Part shown: positions 7,854-16,369 of the stretch, one piece after another | How the letters are laid out: the number at the start of each line of letters is the position of its first letter | Numbering within the stretch: the first letter of the stretch is position 1 | From: Paraburkholderia unamae | GTDB taxonomy: Bacteria; Pseudomonadota; Gammaproteobacteria; Burkholderiales; Burkholderiaceae | Direction of reading: 5' to 3' | Length of the DNA: 64,000 nucleotides | NCBI RefSeq assembly: GCF_003268775.1 | Contig: NZ_QLSU01000006.1 | Location: 1-64,000, forward strand | Made by a program: the position numbers and the translations under genes | Notes under the pieces: generated by a model | What the model saw: only the letters and a program-made list of their open reading frames with translations | Database searches by the model: none | What the model was told of the DNA's origin: nothing

Positions 7854-9450
7854 CGAGCAGGCGCTCGCCGATCAACAGGGCGTCGATGTCGTTTTGCGCG
7901 AAGCCGCGCAGGGCGTCGGCCGGAGATTCGACGAGCGGTTCGCCCGCCACGTTGAACGACGTGTTGAGGAGCACCGCCATGCCCGTTTCGCGCTCGAACG
8001 CGCGCAGCAGCGCGTGGAAGCCGGGGTTGTCCTGCTGCGAGACCGTCTGTGGCCGCGCCGTGCCGTCCACGTGCGTCACGGCCGCCAGGCGCGCTCGCCA
8101 TGCGGGCCTCACCGCGCAGATGCGCAGCATGTAGGGGCTCGGAAGGTCGAGTTCGAAATAGCGCGCGGCGTCTTCGGCCGGCACGCAGGGCGCGAACGGG
8201 CGGAACGCTTCGCGGCGCTTCACGTCCAGGTTCATGCGCTCGCGCGCGCTGGCGTGCTCGGGGCTCATCAACAGCGAACGATTGCCGAGGGCGCGCGGCC
8301 CCATCTCCGCGCGCCCGGCGTGCAGCGCCACGCAGCGCCCGGCCGCGAGCAGTCTTGCCGCTTGCGCGGCGAGTTGCGCAGGCGTGCCGCGCGTTTCGCG
8401 GTAGCGCAGATGGGGCGGCATGGCCGCGAGCGCCGCCTCCACGCTGGCGAGGCCGTATGGCCTGCCGCCATAGGGCGAGAACGGCCCGGGCCGGAACGGC
8501 TCGCCGAGCACGCCGTGCCAGCCCCACAACGCGGCGCCGAGCGACGTGCCGCAATCCGCGCCGGCCGGCCCGGCGAACACGGCGTCGAATCCCGCTTCGC
8601 GCCACACGAGATCGTTGGCGCGGCCGTTGAGCGACACGTTGCCCGCGAGGCACAGGCGGCGCATGCCCGTCATCGCGCGCACCGTTCGCGCGAGATGCAG
8701 CATGGCGCGCTCGCATTCGCGCTGCGCCGCATAAGCGAGCGCGGCGCGCGCCGCGTCGTCCGGCAGCGGCGGCGCGTGGAGCAGACGCGAGCCGTGTGCG
8801 TCGCAATCGTCGCTGTAGTCGACATTGAGCCCTTCGAAGCGGCCTCGAAACACCGGCGCGCGCGCCGGGTCGCCGTAGGGCGCGAGGCCCATGGTCTTGC
8901 CCGTTTCGCGCGCGCCGAAGCCGATGGCCTGGGTGACGGCCTCGTAGAGCGCGCCGATGCCGCACGACGTGCTGCGCGCCACTTCCTCGATCCGCTCGTC
9001 GCGTGCGATCCAGACGCTTTGCGACGCGTGGCGCGCGCCCTGATCGCGCCGATGGCCGTCGACGACGAGAATGGCCGCTTCGTCGAACGGCGAGCAGTAG
9101 TATCCGGCCGCCGCATGGCACAACGCGTGTTCGACGTCGAGTTGCGCGACGTTGCCGAAGTGCGGCGGCGCAAACGTCGCGCCGCCGCCCGCGACGCGCG
9201 CAACGAGCGCGGGCCGGGCGTGTTCGGGCAGCCCGAGCGCGCTGCGGCACGCGGCCGTGGCGTCGCTCGGGTAGGCGTTCGAATGCTTGATGCGGTCAAG
9301 GCGCTCCTGACTCGCATGCGCCACCGCGCGCTCGCCGTGCGCGCCGAGCACCCAGGCCGCGCCGGCGTCGGCGGCCGGTCCGGGTTGCAGGCCCAGTACG
9401 CCGCCGGCGCGGTCGTCGTCCGATATCGAGGAGGGAAATGCGGTTGACAT
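7843..9450 (-). CDS. NodU/CmcH/TobZ-family carbamoyltransferase
   Basis: A 535-residue member of the family that moves a carbamoyl group from carbamoyl phosphate to an acceptor through carbamoyl-adenylate. In TobZ the N-terminal part is Kae1-like and the C-terminal part YrdC-like. Visible are ASQERLDRIKHSNAYPSDA near residue 50, the kinase-fold segment DEAAILVVDGHRRDQG, GETGKTMGLAPYGDP-like text near 180, and the C-terminal signature ALHAGRAEMGPRALGNRSLL around residue 380. ATG 9450 is chosen over 9504 for fit to the family start. It lies 50 bases after hoxN and beside the hydrogenase operon, which contains a HypF lacking its carbamoyl-adenylate half. A role in CN-ligand synthesis is a hypothesis; modification of a secondary metabolite or sugar is the conventional reading. 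Confidence 0.85.
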   Translation of the reverse strand: MSTAFPSSISDDDRAGGVLGLQPGPAADAGAAWVLGAHGERAVAHASQERLDRIKHSNAYPSDATAACRSALGLPEHARPALVARVAGGGATFAPPHFGNVAQLDVEHALCHAAAGYYCSPFDEAAILVVDGHRRDQGARHASQSVWIARDERIEEVARSTSCGIGALYEAVTQAIGFGARETGKTMGLAPYGDPARAPVFRGRFEGLNVDYSDDCDAHGSRLLHAPPLPDDAARAALAYAAQRECERAMLHLARTVRAMTGMRRLCLAGNVSLNGRANDLVWREAGFDAVFAGPAGADCGTSLGAALWGWHGVLGEPFRPGPFSPYGGRPYGLASVEAALAAMPPHLRYRETRGTPAQLAAQAARLLAAGRCVALHAGRAEMGPRALGNRSLLMSPEHASARERMNLDVKRREAFRPFAPCVPAEDAARYFELDLPSPYMLRICAVRPAWRARLAAVTHVDGTARPQTVSQQDNPGFHALLRAFERETGMAVLLNTSFNVAGEPLVESPADALRGFAQNDIDALLIGERLLEKI

Positions 9451-9500
9451 GAGGCGGTCTTGCGTCGAGGGTTCGGGCGGCGGCGTGAGGCGAGCCGCGA

Positions 9501-10565
9501 TCATACCCGCGCGCCCGCGCGAGCCCTGCGGCGCTGGCGCTGACGCTGAGCCGTGGCGGCGAATAGCCAGCTACCCGCGAAGACGGCCACGATGGCGTAC
9601 CCGGCTGCGCCCAGGTGCGCGTCCAGCGCGCCTGCGCCGTCCCAGAGCGATCCGCGCAGCGCGAACTTGTCGCCAATCAGTCCGATGCCCTCGATCCCGC
9701 CAATCAGCAGCGCAAGCGCCGCCGAGAGCGCAGTGACGCCGACGTTGTAGCGGTGCTTGCGGGCGGGGTCGCGCAGCGCCCAGCCGTAGACGCCGAGCAT
9801 CAGCATGCCGTCGGCAGTGTCGATGAGCGTCATGCCGGCCGTGAAGAGCGCCGGAAAGACCATGATCGACCAGATCGGCAAGTCATGCGTCGCGCTCGCG
9901 GCGGAGAGGCCGAGCACGCCGATCTCGGTCGCGGTGTCGAAGCCCAGACCAAACAGCACGCCGAGCACATACATGTGCCAGCTTTTCGTGACGATGCGCG
10001 TGAGCGGCCGCAGCACGCGCGCGAGCAGGCCGTGCGCATGCGGCGCGGCATCGTCGTGCGCGCCGCCGCGCCGCGCGCGACGGTACGACTGGATCACGGC
10101 GCGCAGCGTGAGCAGGTTGGAAATCGCGATCGCGAACAGAAAGATCGTCGAAACGGCGGTGCCGATGGTGCCCGCGACGTCGCGCACGGCGTCGAGCCGC
10201 TCGCGCAGGCCGAACGCGGCCGCGGCGATCGCCGCCGAGGCGAGCACCACGATGGTCGAGTGCCCCAGCGAGAACATCAGCCCGATCGTCACGGGCCGCT
10301 TGCCGTCGTGCATCAGCTTGCGCGTGACGTTGTCGATCGCGGCGATGTGGTCCGCGTCCACGGCGTGACGCAAGCCGAACGTGTAGGCCAGCATGCACGC
10401 GCCGAGCAGCGCGGGCCGCGAGCCGAACATCGCGATGGCCCAGCACCACGCGGCGAGATTGCACGCGAGAAGCATCGACAGCACGACGCCGATTTTCGCG
10501 CGCGTGGCGGAGCGTTTCGGGAATGACGGCGGGCGATGCGGGGGGGGAGGCAACGGAATATCCAT
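9501..10565 (-). CDS. hoxN: High-affinity nickel permease, NiCoT family
   Basis: HoxN imports Ni2+ across the inner membrane for hydrogenase (and possibly urease). The 354-residue protein has about eight membrane helices. It carries the NiCoT metal signature LRHAVDADHIAAIDN near residue 75, FSLGHSTIVV shortly after, and LGFDTATEIGVL in the second half, with His and Asp ligands intact. A cytoplasmic loop (HDDAAPHAHG) separates the halves. ATG 10565 is preferred because the upstream extension is hydrophilic. It is transcribed divergently from hoxK across a 464-base control region and followed by the carbamoyltransferase gene. In C. necator hoxN also belongs to the hydrogenase gene set. Confidence 0.93.
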   Translation of the reverse strand: MDIPLPPPPHRPPSFPKRSATRAKIGVVLSMLLACNLAAWCWAIAMFGSRPALLGACMLAYTFGLRHAVDADHIAAIDNVTRKLMHDGKRPVTIGLMFSLGHSTIVVLASAAIAAAAFGLRERLDAVRDVAGTIGTAVSTIFLFAIAISNLLTLRAVIQSYRRARRGGAHDDAAPHAHGLLARVLRPLTRIVTKSWHMYVLGVLFGLGFDTATEIGVLGLSAASATHDLPIWSIMVFPALFTAGMTLIDTADGMLMLGVYGWALRDPARKHRYNVGVTALSAALALLIGGIEGIGLIGDKFALRGSLWDGAGALDAHLGAAGYAIVAVFAGSWLFAATAQRQRQRRRARAGARV

Positions 10566-10867
10566 CGTGTCTTGCTCGAATCGGTCGCCGGCCGTCTTGA
10601 GTGAACGGCGCGCCGGCGAAAGGCATTCGATCAAGCAACCTCCGTTCCACCTTGCGGGCCATGCCTGTGGCCCGCGCCATTAGAAGGGTTTCTCAGCGCG
10701 ATACGTGGTCGCGCTTGCCGCCCGCCAACGGATTGCGCGCGCGGCGCAAGTGGTCACGACGTTTCCACTTTGGCGCGCGAATGGTTGCGTCGTAGCTACC
10801 CGCGCGGCCTGAACGCCGCGTCGCGACCGGCTTGTGACACACCGTCTGCGGAAGCATTTTTTCTTTT

Positions 10868-10881
10868 GTGATCTAGATCAA
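10868..10881. promoter_or_regulatory. FNR/CRP-family-like dyad upstream of the hox promoter
   Basis: GTGAT-CTAG-ATCAA differs at one base from the FNR consensus TTGAT-N4-ATCAA, and its core TGATCTAGATCA is a perfect palindrome. The centre is about 73 bases before the expected start of the sigma-54 transcript. This could add oxygen or redox control to H2 control. The binding protein is inferred, not shown. Confidence 0.5.
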
Positions 10882-10903
10882 CGGCATCTCCGACGCCGGT
10901 TTG

Positions 10904-10917
10904 GTGCACCCGTGCAC
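10904..10917. promoter_or_regulatory. Paired GTGCAC elements upstream of the -24 box
   Basis: GTGCAC-cc-GTGCAC is two copies of a self-complementary hexamer, ending seven bases before the -24/-12 element. It is too close to the promoter for a typical enhancer-bound HoxA dimer, so its role is open. It may be a repressor or architectural site. Confidence 0.35.
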
Positions 10918-10921
10918 GCAG

Positions 10922-10938
10922 TTGGCACGAATCTTGAT
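10922..10938 (+). promoter_or_regulatory. Sigma-54 (-24/-12) promoter of the hydrogenase operon
   Basis: TTGGCACG-AATC-TTGAT matches the sigma-54 consensus TGGCACG-N4-TTGC(A/T), with correct spacing and one deviation (GA instead of GC at -12). It lies about 90 bases before the hoxK start. The operon encodes HoxA, an NtrC-type activator with GAFTGA, which is the kind of protein such a promoter needs. C. necator PhoxK is also sigma-54 dependent. Confidence 0.8.
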
Positions 10939-11029
10939 CTTTGAGACCGCTAAACGCCGACAGGGGGGCGCCCGGAGACGCCGCCGTATGCCGGCGTCGC
11001 AGGGCCGAAGGCCATCAAGGAACCACACA

Positions 11030-12142
11030 GTGATCGAAACGTTTTATGAAGTCATGCGACGCCAGGGGATCTCGCGCCGCAGCTTCCTCAAATTCTGCTC
11101 GCTGACGGCGACGTCGCTCGGCCTCGGGCCCGCGTTCATGCCGAAGATCGCCCACGCGATGGAGACCAAGCCGCGCACGCCGGTGCTCTGGCTGCACGGG
11201 CTCGAATGCACGTGCTGCTCGGAGTCGTTCATCCGCTCGGCGCACCCGCTGGCGAAAGACGTCGTGCTCTCGATGATCTCGCTCGACTACGACGACCTGT
11301 TGATGGCCTCCGCGGGGCACCAGGCCGAGGCGATCCTCGAAGAAGTGATGACGAAGTATCGCGGCAACTACATCCTCGCGGTCGAAGGCAATCCGCCGCT
11401 GAACCAGGACGGCATGAGCTGCATCATCGGCGGCAAGCCGTTCGTCGATCAGTTGCGCCGCGTGTCGAAGGACGCGAAGGCCGTGATTTCGTGGGGCTCG
11501 TGCGCGTCGTGGGGCTGCGTGCAGGCGGCGAAGCCCAACCCGACGCAGGCGGTGCCGATCCACAAGGTCATCACCGACAAGCCGATCATCAAGGTGCCCG
11601 GCTGCCCGCCGATCGCCGAGGTGATGACGGGCGTGATCACCTACATGCTCACCTTCGACCGCATGCCGGAGCTGGACCGCCAGGGCCGCCCGAAGATGTT
11701 TTACAGCCAGCGCATTCACGACAAGTGCTACCGCCGTCCGCATTTCGACGCGGGCCAGTTCGTCGAGTCGTGGGACGACGAAGCGGCACGGCGCGGCTAC
11801 TGCCTCTACAAGGTCGGCTGCAAGGGCCCGACGACCTACAACGCCTGCTCGACGGTGCGCTGGAACGGCGGCACGAGCTTCCCCATTCAGGCGGGCCACG
11901 GCTGCATCGGCTGCTCCGAGGACGGGTTCTGGGACAAGGGCTCCTTCTACGACCGGCTCACCCAGATCAACCAGTTCGGCGTCGAAGCGAACGCCGACAG
12001 GATCGGCGGCACCGCGGCCGTCGTGGTGGGCGCCGCCGCGGCGGCGCATGCGGCCGCTTCCGCGATCCAGCGCGCCCGGTCGAACCACGACGCGAAGCGG
12101 GACCTGAAGCAGGACGCGAAGCAGGACCACGACGGCCGATAG
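11030..12142 (+). CDS. hoxK: Membrane-bound [NiFe] hydrogenase small subunit
   Basis: This is the electron-transfer subunit of the periplasmic H2-uptake hydrogenase, carrying three FeS clusters. It is 370 residues from GTG 11030, six bases after AAGGA. A Tat signal R16-R17-S-F-L-K with cleavage after A43 exports the folded heterodimer. After cleavage the proximal-cluster cysteines fall at 17, 19 and 20 (GLECTCC), and a further extra cysteine is in SCASWGC. This six-Cys set is known to form the [4Fe-3S] cluster of O2-tolerant group 1d enzymes. Distal and medial cluster Cys/His are in [16 protein letters not shown] and [14 protein letters not shown]. The C-terminal tail is Ala-rich (about residues 320-345) and then charged, a weak membrane anchor. 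It is the first gene of the operon. Confidence 0.97.
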   Translation: MIETFYEVMRRQGISRRSFLKFCSLTATSLGLGPAFMPKIAHAMETKPRTPVLWLHGLECTCCSESFIRSAHPLAKDVVLSMISLDYDDLLMASAGHQAEAILEEVMTKYRGNYILAVEGNPPLNQDGMSCIIGGKPFVDQLRRVSKDAKAVISWGSCASWGCVQAAKPNPTQAVPIHKVITDKPIIKVPGCPPIAEVMTGVITYMLTFDRMPELDRQGRPKMFYSQRIHDKCYRRPHFDAGQFVESWDDEAARRGYCLYKVGCKGPTTYNACSTVRWNGGTSFPIQAGHGCIGCSEDGFWDKGSFYDRLTQINQFGVEANADRIGGTAAVVVGAAAAAHAAASAIQRARSNHDAKRDLKQDAKQDHDGR

Positions 12143-12211
12143 CCGCATCCAGCGTCCCCGCGCCGGGGCGCCGCCCACAAGTACAGGAAGCAGCACAGGA
12201 AGAAAACAAGC

Positions 12212-14068
12212 ATGACAGCCATTTCCACCCAGGGGTTCCAGCTCGACAACAGCGGGCGGCGCATCGTCGTCGATCCGGTCACGCGCATCGAAGGCCACAT
12301 GCGCGTGGAGGTCAACGTCGATTCGAACAATGTGATCCGCAACGCCGTCTCCACCGGCACCATGTGGCGCGGACTCGAAGTCATTCTCAAGGGCCGCGAC
12401 CCGCGCGACGCGTGGGCGTTCGTCGAGCGCATCTGCGGCGTGTGCACGGGATGTCACGCGCTCGCCTCCGTGCGCGCCGTCGAGGACGCGCTCGACATCC
12501 GCATTCCGCCGAACGCGCACCTGATCCGCGAAATCATGGCGAAGACCTTGCAGGTGCATGACCACGTGGTGCACTTCTACCATCTGCACGCGCTCGACTG
12601 GGTCGATGTGGTCTCGGCGCTGAAGGCCGACCCCAAGCTCACGTCCGAATTGCAGCAACGCATCTCGCCCGCGCATCCGATGTCGTCGCCGGGCTATTTC
12701 CGCGACGTGCAGACGCGCCTGCGCAAGTTCGTCGAAAGCGGCCAGCTCGGGCCGTTCATGAACGGCTACTGGGGCAACCCCGCCTACGTGCTGCCGCCGG
12801 AAGCGAACCTGATGGCCGTGACGCACTACCTCGAAGCGCTCGACCTGCAAAAGGAGTGGGTGAAGATCCACACGATCTTCGGCGGCAAGAATCCGCACCC
12901 GAACTATCTCGTGGGCGGCGTGCCCTGCGCGATCAACATCGACGGCGATCTGGCCGCCGGTGCGCCGATCAACATGGAGCGCCTGAACTTCGTCAAGTCG
13001 CTCATCGACGAAGCGATCACCTTCTGCCGCAACGTCTATGTGCCCGATCTGCTTGCCATCGGCACGATCTACAAGGCGCGCGGCTGGCTGCACGGCGGCG
13101 GCCTCGCCGCGACCAACGTGATGGACTACGGCGCGTATCCGCTCGTCAACTACAACCCGTCCACCAACCAGATGCCGGGCGGCGCGATCCTCAACGGCGA
13201 CTGGAACACGATCCTGCCGGTCGATCCGCGCGACCCCGAGCAGGTGCAGGAGTTCGTGGCGCACTCCTGGTATCAATACCCGGACAACGACCGCGGGCTG
13301 CATCCGTGGGACGGCATCACCGAGCCGCATTACGAACTCGGGCCCAACACGAAGGGCACGCGCACCGCCATCGAGTCGATCGACGAGAGCGCCAAATACT
13401 CGTGGGTCAAGTCGCCGCGCTGGCGCGGGCACGCCATGGAAGTCGGGCCGCTGGCGCGCTACATCCTCGGCTACGCGCATGCGCAGCAGGGCAATACGCA
13501 TTGCGGGCGCATCAAGGAGCAGATCGACGCCTCGCTGGTTGCCGTAAACCAGGACATGCCGAAGCTGCTCGGCTTGCCGGAAACCGCGCTTGGCGCGAAG
13601 CAACTGCTGCCGACCACCATCGGCCGCACGCTCGCCCGCGCGCTCGAAGCGGAGTATTGCGCCGAGATGATGGCGGACGATTGGCAAAGCCTCATCGACA
13701 ACATCCGCAACGGCGACACCTCGACCGCGAACGTCGACAAGTGGGACCCTTCGACGTGGCCCGCCGAAGCGAAGGGCGTGGGCGCGGTCGCCGCGCCGCG
13801 CGGCGCGCTCGGTCACTGGATCCGGATCAAGGACGGCCGCATCGAGAATTACCAGTGCGTCGTGCCGAGCACCTGGAACGGCGGTCCGCGCGACGCGAAA
13901 GGGCAGATCGGCGCGTTCGAGGCGAGCCTCATGAACACGCCCATGGCGAACCCCGAGCAGCCTGTCGAGATCCTGCGCTCGCTGCATTCGTTCGATCCTT
14001 GCATGGCGTGCTCGACGCACGTGATGAGCGAGGACGGCGCGGAAATGACCACCGTGACCGTGCGCTAA
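12212..14068 (+). CDS. hoxG: Membrane-bound [NiFe] hydrogenase large subunit
   Basis: This is the catalytic subunit holding the Ni-Fe(CN)2CO site that splits H2, 618 residues. The L1 motif [11 protein letters not shown] gives ligands C75 and C78. The L2 motif DPCMACSTH near the end gives the other two. The 15 residues after the His ([15 protein letters not shown]) are the tail removed by the HoxM endopeptidase once Ni is in place. RIEGHMRVE near residue 25 is also standard. The start is ATG 12212, after AGGAAG. It has no signal of its own and is exported with HoxK by Tat. The 69-base gap after hoxK is small, and a hairpin follows the stop. Confidence 0.98.
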   Translation: MTAISTQGFQLDNSGRRIVVDPVTRIEGHMRVEVNVDSNNVIRNAVSTGTMWRGLEVILKGRDPRDAWAFVERICGVCTGCHALASVRAVEDALDIRIPPNAHLIREIMAKTLQVHDHVVHFYHLHALDWVDVVSALKADPKLTSELQQRISPAHPMSSPGYFRDVQTRLRKFVESGQLGPFMNGYWGNPAYVLPPEANLMAVTHYLEALDLQKEWVKIHTIFGGKNPHPNYLVGGVPCAINIDGDLAAGAPINMERLNFVKSLIDEAITFCRNVYVPDLLAIGTIYKARGWLHGGGLAATNVMDYGAYPLVNYNPSTNQMPGGAILNGDWNTILPVDPRDPEQVQEFVAHSWYQYPDNDRGLHPWDGITEPHYELGPNTKGTRTAIESIDESAKYSWVKSPRWRGHAMEVGPLARYILGYAHAQQGNTHCGRIKEQIDASLVAVNQDMPKLLGLPETALGAKQLLPTTIGRTLARALEAEYCAEMMADDWQSLIDNIRNGDTSTANVDKWDPSTWPAEAKGVGAVAAPRGALGHWIRIKDGRIENYQCVVPSTWNGGPRDAKGQIGAFEASLMNTPMANPEQPVEILRSLHSFDPCMACSTHVMSEDGAEMTTVTVR

Positions 14069-14076
14069 CTCCACCA

Positions 14077-14116
14077 GGCCGCCACGGCGCCTGCGCTCGC
14101 CGGCGCCGTGGCGGCC
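14077..14116 (+). other. 15-bp perfect hairpin between hoxG and hoxZ
   Basis: GGCCGCCACGGCGCC (14077-14091) pairs perfectly with 14102-14116 around a 10-base loop. It starts eight bases after the hoxG stop and ends before the hoxZ ribosome site, without a T-run. It is best read as an mRNA 3'-end stabiliser or partial attenuator that lets structural subunits exceed downstream products. The function is inferred. Confidence 0.7.
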
Positions 14117-14133
14117 AAGAAAGGATGATGACG

Positions 14134-14838
14134 ATGCAATCGTATTCCCGACGCGAAGAGGCGCGCGACACCGTTCCGCCCGCCGAGGCGATTTACGTGT
14201 ACGAAGCGCCGGTGCGCATCTGGCACTGGATCAACGCGGCGTCGATCGTGGTGCTGGCGGTGACCGGCTACCTGATCGGCTCGCCGCTTCCCACGCAGCC
14301 CGGCGAGGCGAGCGCGCATTTTCTGATGGGCTATATCCGCTTCGCGCATTTCACCGCCGCCTACCTGTTCGCCATCGGACTCGCGGGCCGCGCGTATTGG
14401 GCCATTGTCGGCAATCACCACGCGCGCGAAATGTTCTGGGTGCCGGTGTTCACGCGCGAGTACTGGCTCGACATGCTCGCGATGCTGCGTTACTACGCGT
14501 TCCTCGGGCCCACGCCGCGCCAGTTCAGCGGACACAATCCGTTGTCGCGATTCGCGATGTTCTTCGTGTTTCTGCTGGTCTCGCTGTTCATGATCGTGAC
14601 CGGCTTCGCGCTGTACGGCGAAGGCGCGCAGGCGGGGTCGTGGCAGCAGATCGCGTTTGGCTGGGTGCGTCCGCTGCTCGGCCAGTCGCAAGGCGTGCAC
14701 ACCTGGCATCACCTCGGCATGTGGGCGATCCTGATCTTCGTGATCCTGCATGTCTATGCGGCGATCCGCGAGGACATCATGGGCCGCCAAAGCGTGGTCG
14801 GCTCGATGATCTCGGGCTACCGCACGTTCAAGAAGTGA
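14134..14838 (+). CDS. hoxZ: Hydrogenase cytochrome b subunit
   Basis: HoxZ is the di-heme b-type membrane anchor that takes electrons from HoxK and reduces quinone. It is 234 residues with four hydrophobic helices, beginning near residues 27, 63, 135 and 190. Heme-ligand histidines are in RIWHWINA, FAHFTAAYLF and THWHHL-like text (HTWHHLGMW). Start codons at 14125, 14128 and 14134 are all in frame; ATG 14134 has the best spacing from AAAGGA. It ends eight bases before hoxM. It belongs to the NiFe hydrogenase cytochrome b (HupC/HyaC) family at normal length. Confidence 0.95.
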   Translation: MQSYSRREEARDTVPPAEAIYVYEAPVRIWHWINAASIVVLAVTGYLIGSPLPTQPGEASAHFLMGYIRFAHFTAAYLFAIGLAGRAYWAIVGNHHAREMFWVPVFTREYWLDMLAMLRYYAFLGPTPRQFSGHNPLSRFAMFFVFLLVSLFMIVTGFALYGEGAQAGSWQQIAFGWVRPLLGQSQGVHTWHHLGMWAILIFVILHVYAAIREDIMGRQSVVGSMISGYRTFKK

Positions 14839-14845
14839 GGCCGCG

Positions 14846-15508
14846 ATGCTGACTTCCCCGCAAAGCGGCGCGCCCGCCATCGTCGTGCTCGGCATCGGCA
14901 ACGTGCTGTGGGCCGACGAAGGCTTTGGCGTGCGCTGCATCGAGGCGCTCCAGCAGCGCTTTGAATTCGCCCCGCACGTGAGCCTCATGGACGGCGGCAC
15001 GCAAGGGCTGTATCTGGTCCAGTACGTCCAGGCCGCCGACAGCCTGCTGATTTTCGACGCCGTCGATTACGGTCTCGCACCCGGCACGCTGAAGATCGTT
15101 GAGGATGACGAAGTACCGGCGTTCCTCGGCGTGCGCAAGATGAGCCTGCACCAGACCGGCTTTCAGGAGGTGCTGATGCTCGCGCGCCTGACCGGCCGGT
15201 ATCCGCGCCGCGTGCTGCTGGTCGGCTGCCAGCCCGACGAAGTGGACGATTACGGCGGCAGCCTGCGGCCCGCCGTGAAGGCGTCGCTGGAGCGCGCGCT
15301 CGAACTGGGCGTCGAGCGCCTCGCCGCATGGGGCGGCGAGCCCTCGCCGCGCCGCACGCCGCTGCGCGCCGACGAGGCGGTCACGCTGCCGCATCTCGCG
15401 CTCGCGCGCTACGAAGGCGAGCGGCCGAGCGAGGCCGATGCCTGCCGTACCGGCGACGAGCGGGTGTTGCTGCGCTCGCGCCACGCGGAGCCGCCGTCGT
15501 GTGCATAG
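14846..15508 (+). CDS. hoxM: Hydrogenase large-subunit maturation endopeptidase
   Basis: HoxM removes the C-terminal peptide of HoxG after nickel insertion. It is 220 residues of the HyaD/HupD family. The N-terminal GIGNVLWADEGFGVRCIEAL contains the conserved Asp/Glu, and FDAVDYGLAPGTL the second; these with a later His (SLHQTGFQEVL) bind Ni in known homologues. About 50 residues past the usual end form an unconserved Arg/Glu-rich tail. Its stop lies inside the start of hoxL (10-base overlap). It is specific for HoxG, since HoxC has no cleavable tail. Confidence 0.95.
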   Translation: MLTSPQSGAPAIVVLGIGNVLWADEGFGVRCIEALQQRFEFAPHVSLMDGGTQGLYLVQYVQAADSLLIFDAVDYGLAPGTLKIVEDDEVPAFLGVRKMSLHQTGFQEVLMLARLTGRYPRRVLLVGCQPDEVDDYGGSLRPAVKASLERALELGVERLAAWGGEPSPRRTPLRADEAVTLPHLALARYEGERPSEADACRTGDERVLLRSRHAEPPSCA

Positions 15509-15852
15509 GCGTGCCGATGCGGGTGATCGAGGCGCAGGGTTTGCAGGCGTGGTGCGACGCGCGCGGCGAGCGCCGCCGCATCGACACTTCGCTGGTTGGC
15601 CCTTGCAGCGCCGGTGAATGGCTGCTGGTCTTTCTCGACGCGGCGCGCGAGAAGATCGACGCGGCGCGCGCGGCGGAAATCGACGCGACGCTCTCGCTCG
15701 TCGAACGGGCGCTGGCGGGCGACGCCGCCATGGCCCGCGCGAACGCGCATTTTGAATTGCCGTCCGCGCTCGGCGTGGACGACCTGATCCGGCTGACCGG
15801 CGGCGTGCGAACGGCGCGCGGCGGTCACCGGTCCTCCGAGGAATCGACATGA
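15499..15852 (+). CDS. hoxL: HypC-like hydrogenase chaperone
   Basis: HoxL (HupF) is a HypC-family chaperone that holds the Fe(CN)2CO unit and delivers it to the HoxG precursor. It is 117 residues from GTG 15499, with the essential N-terminal Cys in MCIGVPMRV. A beta-barrel of about 75 residues is followed by an extra C-terminal helix region, as in other HoxL/HupF proteins and unlike shorter HypC. It overlaps hoxM by 10 bases and hoxO by 4. The generic HypC is encoded separately at 21850. Confidence 0.9.
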   Translation: MCIGVPMRVIEAQGLQAWCDARGERRRIDTSLVGPCSAGEWLLVFLDAAREKIDAARAAEIDATLSLVERALAGDAAMARANAHFELPSALGVDDLIRLTGGVRTARGGHRSSEEST

Positions 15853-16319
15853 CAAATACGAGCGGCGCCGCGCATGACGCGGCGCCCGTGGTGCAGCGGC
15901 TGATCGACGACGGACACGCCGTGTTCGTGGACGAACGCACGCTCGACGAATGGCTTGCGGACGGCGGCGAATGTGTCGTGCTGCTCGCGGGCGACCCGGT
16001 GCGCTTTCCCGAATCGCTCGACGTGGCCGTGGTGCTGCCCGAACTCGCGCGCCTCGCGGCGGCCCGCTTTGGCCGCACCTTGCGCGCGGCGGTGGCGACG
16101 CGCGCAAGCGAGGACGCGATTGCGCGCCGCTTCGGCTCGCAGCGCTGGCCCGCATTGCTGTGGCTGCGCGACGGCGGCTATGTCACGACGCTCGCGGGCA
16201 TGATGGACTGGGACGATTACGTGGCCAACGTCGCCCACGCGCTCGCGCAGCCGACTACGCGGGCGCCTTCGGTCGGCATTCCCGTTCACGCCGCCGGCGC
16301 TTCGGCGGGCTGTCACTAA
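15849..16319 (+). CDS. hoxO: Hydrogenase small-subunit maturation protein, HupG/HyaE family
   Basis: A 156-residue thioredoxin-fold protein without the redox CxxC, of the HoxO/HupG/HyaE family. It binds the HoxK precursor with its Tat signal and protects it until FeS clusters are in place (known for the C. necator homologue). RFGSQRWPALLWLRDGGYV in the second half is the recognisable family segment. It starts at ATG 15849 within an ATGA overlap with hoxL. Acidic residues dominate, as expected for a partner of a basic signal peptide. Confidence 0.9.
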   Translation: MTNTSGAAHDAAPVVQRLIDDGHAVFVDERTLDEWLADGGECVVLLAGDPVRFPESLDVAVVLPELARLAAARFGRTLRAAVATRASEDAIARRFGSQRWPALLWLRDGGYVTTLAGMMDWDDYVANVAHALAQPTTRAPSVGIPVHAAGASAGCH

Positions 16320-16369
16320 TCGTCGTTAAGCGTCGATTGCACATCGATCAATCATCGGGATTGCCAACC

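Larger units (their letters stand above)
10566..11029. promoter_or_regulatory. Divergent control region between hoxN and hoxK
   Basis: This 464-base region carries the start signals for the hydrogenase operon on the right, and by position those of hoxN on the left. Recognisable elements, listed separately, are an FNR/CRP-like dyad, a doubled GTGCAC motif and a -24/-12 promoter. The left two thirds (10566-10860) hold no pattern I can name; I could not identify the hoxN promoter. Confidence 0.6.

Noticed and set aside
10901..10917. A second -24/-12 promoter at TTGGTGCACCCGTGCAC
   Set aside because: GG and GC are one base too close for sigma-54, and the clear element lies just downstream.
11015..14074. 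A 1019-codon open frame antisense to hoxK and hoxG
   Set aside because: It is a by-product of high third-position GC opposite well-supported genes. Its translation is Arg/His/Ala-rich without motifs.
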